NCBI GenBank assembly: GCA_920105625.2
Contig: OV050032.1
Location: 91,310,542-91,374,541, forward strand
DNA: 64,000 bases
Reading direction: 5' to 3'
Origin: Clusia tigrina
Taxonomy: Eukaryota; Arthropoda; Insecta; Diptera; Clusiidae
Each line of letters opens with the position of its first letter. Within the stretch, counting starts at the first letter, position 1. The notes beneath the pieces are model-generated. The model made no database searches. It saw only the letters and a program-made list of their open reading frames with translations, and had not been told where the DNA came from. Positions 59,787 through 64,000 of the stretch are shown here, one piece after another. Made by a program: the position numbers and the translations under genes.

Positions 59787-62700
59787 GTGTTTGATTTGGG
59801 ACTCAAGGGTAGCATAGCTTTGAGCGATAGATTAGATTGGCAAGAGGCTCGAGTACTTTATTGTTACAAAATTACAAGGTTTTGTGACGCTCCAGTAAAA
59901 AGTTACAAGCATTTGTATATTGCAAACTTTGATAGGTGTAGACCATATAGAAGTTAGGGCCATTTGAAGTTTTATCAGTGTTTGATTTGGGACTCAAGGG
60001 TAGCATAGCTTTGAGCGATAGCTTAAATTGGCAAGAGGCTCGAGTACTTTATTGTTACAAAATTTCAAGGTTTTCTGACGCTCCAGTAAAAAGTTACAAG
60101 CATTTGTATGTTGCAAACTTTGATAGGTGTAGGACGTACCGTATAGAAGTTAGGGCCATTTGAAGTTTTATCAGTGTGTGATTTGGGACTCAAGGGTAGC
60201 ATAGCTTTGAGCGATAGATTAAATAGACAAGAGGTTCGAGTACTTTATTGTTACAAAATTTCAAGGTTTTGTGACGCTCCAGTAAAAAGTTACAAGCATT
60301 TGTATATTGCAAACTTTGATAGGTGTAGGACGTACCGTATAGAAGTTAGGGCCATTTGAAGTTTTCTCAGTGTTTGATTTGGGACTCAAGGGTAGCATAG
60401 CTTTGAGCGATAGATTAGATTGGCAAGAGGCTCGAGTACTTTATTGTTACAAAATTTCAAGGTTTTATGACGCTCCAGTAAAAAGTTACAAGCATTTGTA
60501 AGTTGCAAACTTTGATAGGCGTAGGACGTACCGTATGGAAGTTAGGGCCATTTGAAGTTTTATCAGTGTCTGATTTGGGACTCAAGGGTAGCATAGCTTT
60601 GAGCGATAGATTAGATTGGCAAGAGGCTCGAGTACTTTATTGTTACAAAATTTCAAGGTTTTATGACGCTCCAGTAAAAAGTTACAAGCATTTGTATATT
60701 GCAAACTTTGATAGGTGCAGGACGTACCGTATAGAAGTTAGGGCCATTTGAAGTTTTATCAGTGTCTGATTTGGGACTCAAAGGTAGCATAGCTTTGAGC
60801 GATAGATTAAAGAGACAAGAGGCTCAAGTACTTTATTGTTACAAAATTTCAAGGTTTTGTGACGCTCCAGTAAAAAGTTACAAGCATTTGTATGTTGCAA
60901 ACTTTGATAGGTGTAGGACGTACCGTATAGAAATTGGGGCCATTTGAAGTTTTATCAGTGTTTGATTTGGGACTCAAGGGTAGCATAGCTTTGAGCGATA
61001 GCTTAAATTGACAAGAGGCTCGAGTACTTTATTGTTACAAAATTTCAAGGTTTTATGACGCTTCAGTAAAAAGTTACAAGCATTTGTATATTCCAAACTT
61101 TGATAGGTGTAGGACGTACCGTATAGAAGTTAGAGCCATTTAAAGTTTTATCAGTGTCTGATTTGGGACTCAAGGGTAGCATAGCTTTGAGCGAAAGATT
61201 AAATAGACAAGAGGTTGGAGTACTTTATTGTTACAAAATTTCAAGGTTTTGTGACGCTCCAGTAAAAAGTGACAAGCATTTGTATATTGCAAACTTTGAT
61301 AGGTGTAGGACGTACCGTATAGAAGTTAGGGCCATTTGAAGTTTTCTCAGTGTTTGATTTGGGACTCAAGGGTAGCATAGCTCTGAGCGATAGATTAGAT
61401 TGGCAAGAGGCTCGAGTACTTTATTGTTACAAAATTTCTATGTTTTATGACGCTCCAGTAAAAACTTACAAGCATTTGTATGTTGCAAACTTTGATAGGT
61501 GTAGGACGTACCGTATAGAAGTTAGGGCCACTTGAAGTTTTCTCAGTGTTTGATTTGGGACTCAAGGGTAGCATAGCTTTGAGCGATAGATTAGATTGAC
61601 AAGAGGCTCGAGTACTTTATTGTTACAAAATTTCAAGGTTTTATGACGCTCCAGTAAAAAGTTACAAGCATTTGTATGTTGCAAACTTTGATAGGTGTAG
61701 GACGTACCGTATGGAAGTTAGGGCCATTTGAAGTTTTATCAGTGTCTGATTTGGGACTCAAGGGTAGCATAGGTTTGAGCGATAGATTAGATTGGCAAGA
61801 GGCTCGAGTAATTTATTGTTACAAAATTTCAAGGTTTTATGACCCTCCAGTAAAATTTACAAGCATTTGTATATTGCAAACTTTGATAGGTGTAGGACGT
61901 ACCGTATAGAAGGTAGGGCCATTTGAAGTTTTCTCAGTGTTTGATTTGGGACTCAAGGGTAGCATAGCTTTGAGCGATAGATTAGATTGGCAAGAGGCTC
62001 GATTACTTTATTGTTACAAAATTTCTAGGTTTTATGACGCTCCAGTAAAAACTTACAAGCATTTGTATGTTGCAAACTTTGATAGGTGTAGGACGTACCG
62101 TATAGAAGTTAGGGCCATTTGAAGTTTTCTCAGTGTTTGATTTGGGATTCAAGGGTAGCATAGCTTTGAGCGATAGATTAGATTGACAAGAGGCTCGAGT
62201 ACTTTATTGTTACAAAATTTCAAGGTTTTATGACGCTCCAGTAAAAAGTTACAAGCATTTGTATGTTGCAAACTTTGATAGGTGTAGGACGTACCGTATG
62301 GAAGTTAGGGCCATTTGAAGTTTTATCAGTGTCTGATTTGGGACTCAAGGGTAGCATAGGTTTGAGCGATAGATTAGATTGGCAAGAGGCTTGAGTAATT
62401 TATTGTTACAAAATTTCAAGATTTTATGACCCTCCAGTAAAATTTACAAGCATTTGTATATTGCAAACTTTGATAGGTGTAGGACGTAGCGTATAGAAGT
62501 TAGGGCCATTTGAAGTTTTATCAGTGTTTGATTTGGGACTCAAGGGTAGCATAGATTTGAGCGATAGATTAGATTGGCAAGAGGCTCGAGTACTTTATTG
62601 TTACAAAATTTCAAGGTTTTATGACGCTCCAGTAAAAACTTACAAGCATTTGTATGTTGCAAACTTTGATATTTGTAGGACGTGCCGTATAGAAGTTAGG

Positions 62701-62915
62701 GCCATTTGAAGTTTTATCAGTGTTTGATTTGGGACTCAAGGGTAGCATAGCTTTGAGCGATAGCTTTAATTGGCAAGAGGCTCGAGTAATTTATAGTTAC
62801 AAAATTTCAAGGTTTTATGATGCTCTATTAAAAAGTTACAAGCATTTGTATGTTGCAAACTTTGATAGGTGTAGGACGTACCGTATAGAAGTTAGGGCCA
62901 TTTGAAGTTTTCTCA
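59787..62915. repeat. 16-monomer block, copy 2
   Basis: Counterpart of 49609-52736. Its first unit (59787-59977, 191 bp) starts after GAAGTTGTATCAG, the mark that precedes 48659, but continues with the TTAGATTGGC/AAATTACAAGG body and GTGTAGACC loss of 49609. The join removes five monomers relative to 48659-49608. After 62720 the block runs into a different unit than 52737. Confidence 0.9.
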
Positions 62916-63503
62916 GTATTTGATTTGGGACTCAAGGGTAGCATAGCTTTGAGCGATAGATTAGATTGGCAAGAGGCTCGAGTACTTTATTGTTACAAAA
63001 TTTCAAGGTTTTATGACGCTCTATTAAAAAGTTACAAGCATTTGTATGTTGGAAACTTTGATAGGTGTAGGACGTACCGTATAGAAGTTAGGGCCATTTG
63101 AAGTTTTATCAGTGTTTGACTTGGGACTCAAGGGTAGCATAGCTTTGAGCGATATATTAGATTGGCAAGAGGCTCGAGTACTTTATTGTTACAAAATTTC
63201 AAGGTTTTATGACGCTCCAGTAAAAAGTTACAAGCATTTGTATGTTGCAAACTTTGATAGGTGTAGGACGTACCGTATAGAAGTTAGGGCCATTTGAAGT
63301 TTTATCAGTGTTTGATTTGGGACTCAAGGGTAGCATAGCTTTGAGCGATAGCTTAAAGAGGCAAGGGGCTCGATTCATTTATAGTTACAAAATTTCAAGA
63401 TTTTATGACGCTCCAGTAAAAACTTAAAATCATTTGTATGTTGCAAACTTTGATAGGTGTAGGACGTACCGTATAGATGTTAGGGCCATTTGAAATTTTC
63501 TCA
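62916..63503. repeat. Three-monomer segment, copy 2
   Basis: Counterpart of 58807-59394. Unit 62916 is hybrid: its front has GTATTTGATT (as 52737) while the rear has CTATTAAAA and GTTGGAAAC (as 58807). Confidence 0.87.
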
Positions 63504-64000
63504 GTGTTTGATTTGGGACTCAAGGGTAGCATAGCTTTGAGCGATAGATTAAATTGGCAAGAGGCTCGAGTACTTTATTGTTACAAAATTTCAAGGTTTT
63601 ATGACGCTCTATTAAAAAGTTACAAGCATTTGTATGTTGCAAACTTTGATAGGTGTAGGACGTACCGTATAGAAGTTAGGGCCATTTGAAGTTTTCTCAG
63701 TGTTTGATTTGGGACTCAAGGGTAGCATAGCTTTGAGCGATTGCTTAAATAGGCAAGAGGCTCCAATAATTTATAGTTACAAAATTTCAAGGTTTTATGA
63801 CGCTCCAGTAAAAACTTACAAGCATTTGTATGTTGCAAACTTTGATAGGTGTAGGACGTACCGTATAGAAGTTAGGGCCATTTGAAGTTTTCTCAGTATT
63901 TGATTTGGGACTCAAGGGTAGCATAGCTTTGAGCGATAGCTTAAATAGGCAAGAGGCTCGAGTAATTTATAGTTACAAAATTTCAAGGTTTTATGACGCT
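63504..64000. repeat. Last monomers, array continues beyond window
   Basis: 63504 is a CTATTAAAA unit. 63700 has GCGATTGCTTAAATAGGC and GGCTCCAATAATTTATAG. 63896 starts with GTATTTGATT and TTAAATAGGC like 52737 and 56066 and is cut at the edge after 105 bases. Nothing marks an array border. Confidence 0.9.

Larger units (their letters stand above)
1..64000. repeat. Satellite DNA array, ~196 bp monomer, whole window
   Basis: Head-to-tail copies of one monomer fill the window. I followed the monomer start (GTG followed by TTTGATTTGGG or a close variant) from base 7 to base 63896 and obtained 327 complete units. Almost all are exactly 196 bp. The summed deviation from 196 is -203 bp, explained by 34 units with small indels (1, 2, 4, 5, 10, 26, 30 or 58 bp). 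Every unit is in the same orientation. No transposon, gene or unique spacer interrupts the array, and neither edge is reached. Such arrays are typical of eukaryotic heterochromatin, often centromeric. The chromosomal location and species are not determinable here, and I do not recognise the family. Confidence 0.98.

Noticed and set aside
1..64000. CRISPR array
   Set aside because: The unit is far too long and there are no short repeats separated by unique spacers; the entire unit is repeated.
1..64000. Bacterial or phage tandem gene array
   Set aside because: No conserved coding unit, no operon signals and hundreds of near-identical non-coding units fit eukaryotic satellite DNA instead.

Overview
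The whole 64 kb window is one uninterrupted array of satellite DNA. A monomer of about 196 bp repeats head to tail in a single orientation from the first base to the last. Taking the recurring GTG before TTTGATTTGGG as monomer position 1 (first seen at base 7), I count 327 complete monomers up to base 63895, plus 6 bases at the left edge and 105 bases of a further monomer at the right edge. I see no gene, rRNA, tRNA, transposon, CRISPR array, telomere repeat or unique sequence. Both array edges lie outside the window. This architecture points to eukaryotic constitutive heterochromatin (centromeric, pericentromeric, subtelomeric, or a B or sex chromosome). I do not recognise the monomer and cannot name the species.

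The consensus monomer is about 38% G+C, is G-rich on the + strand (about 48 G to 26 C) and keeps five CpG sites. Most copies differ from it by a few percent. Variants are not random: they recur in ordered runs, so the array is a mosaic of higher-order repeats (HORs) of different lengths.

Layout. 203-5066: two copies of a 12/13-monomer unit. 5459-6634 and 8202-9377: a duplicated six-monomer segment. 6635-22217: repeated use of a ten-monomer set, here called A-J, marked by inherited small indels. 13025-19288 and 20268-26531: a 6.26 kb segment present twice at a 7,243 bp offset (37 monomers). 26728-34547: a 7-monomer segment in three copies inside a 16/17-monomer duplication with 3,322 bp period. 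36116-40819: a 12-monomer unit repeated at 2,352 bp. 39056-48462: a 23/25-monomer unit in two copies. 49609-62915: a 13-monomer set repeated with insertions, deletions and local 587 bp trimers, with its first part recurring about 10.18 kb downstream. 62916-64000: a start of further duplication.

The marker indels, hybrid monomers and differing HOR lengths record unequal exchange, conversion and slippage. GTG-initiated reading frames of 61-83 codons recur throughout because one frame of the monomer is open for 183 nt; I interpret these as by-products of the repeat, not genes.
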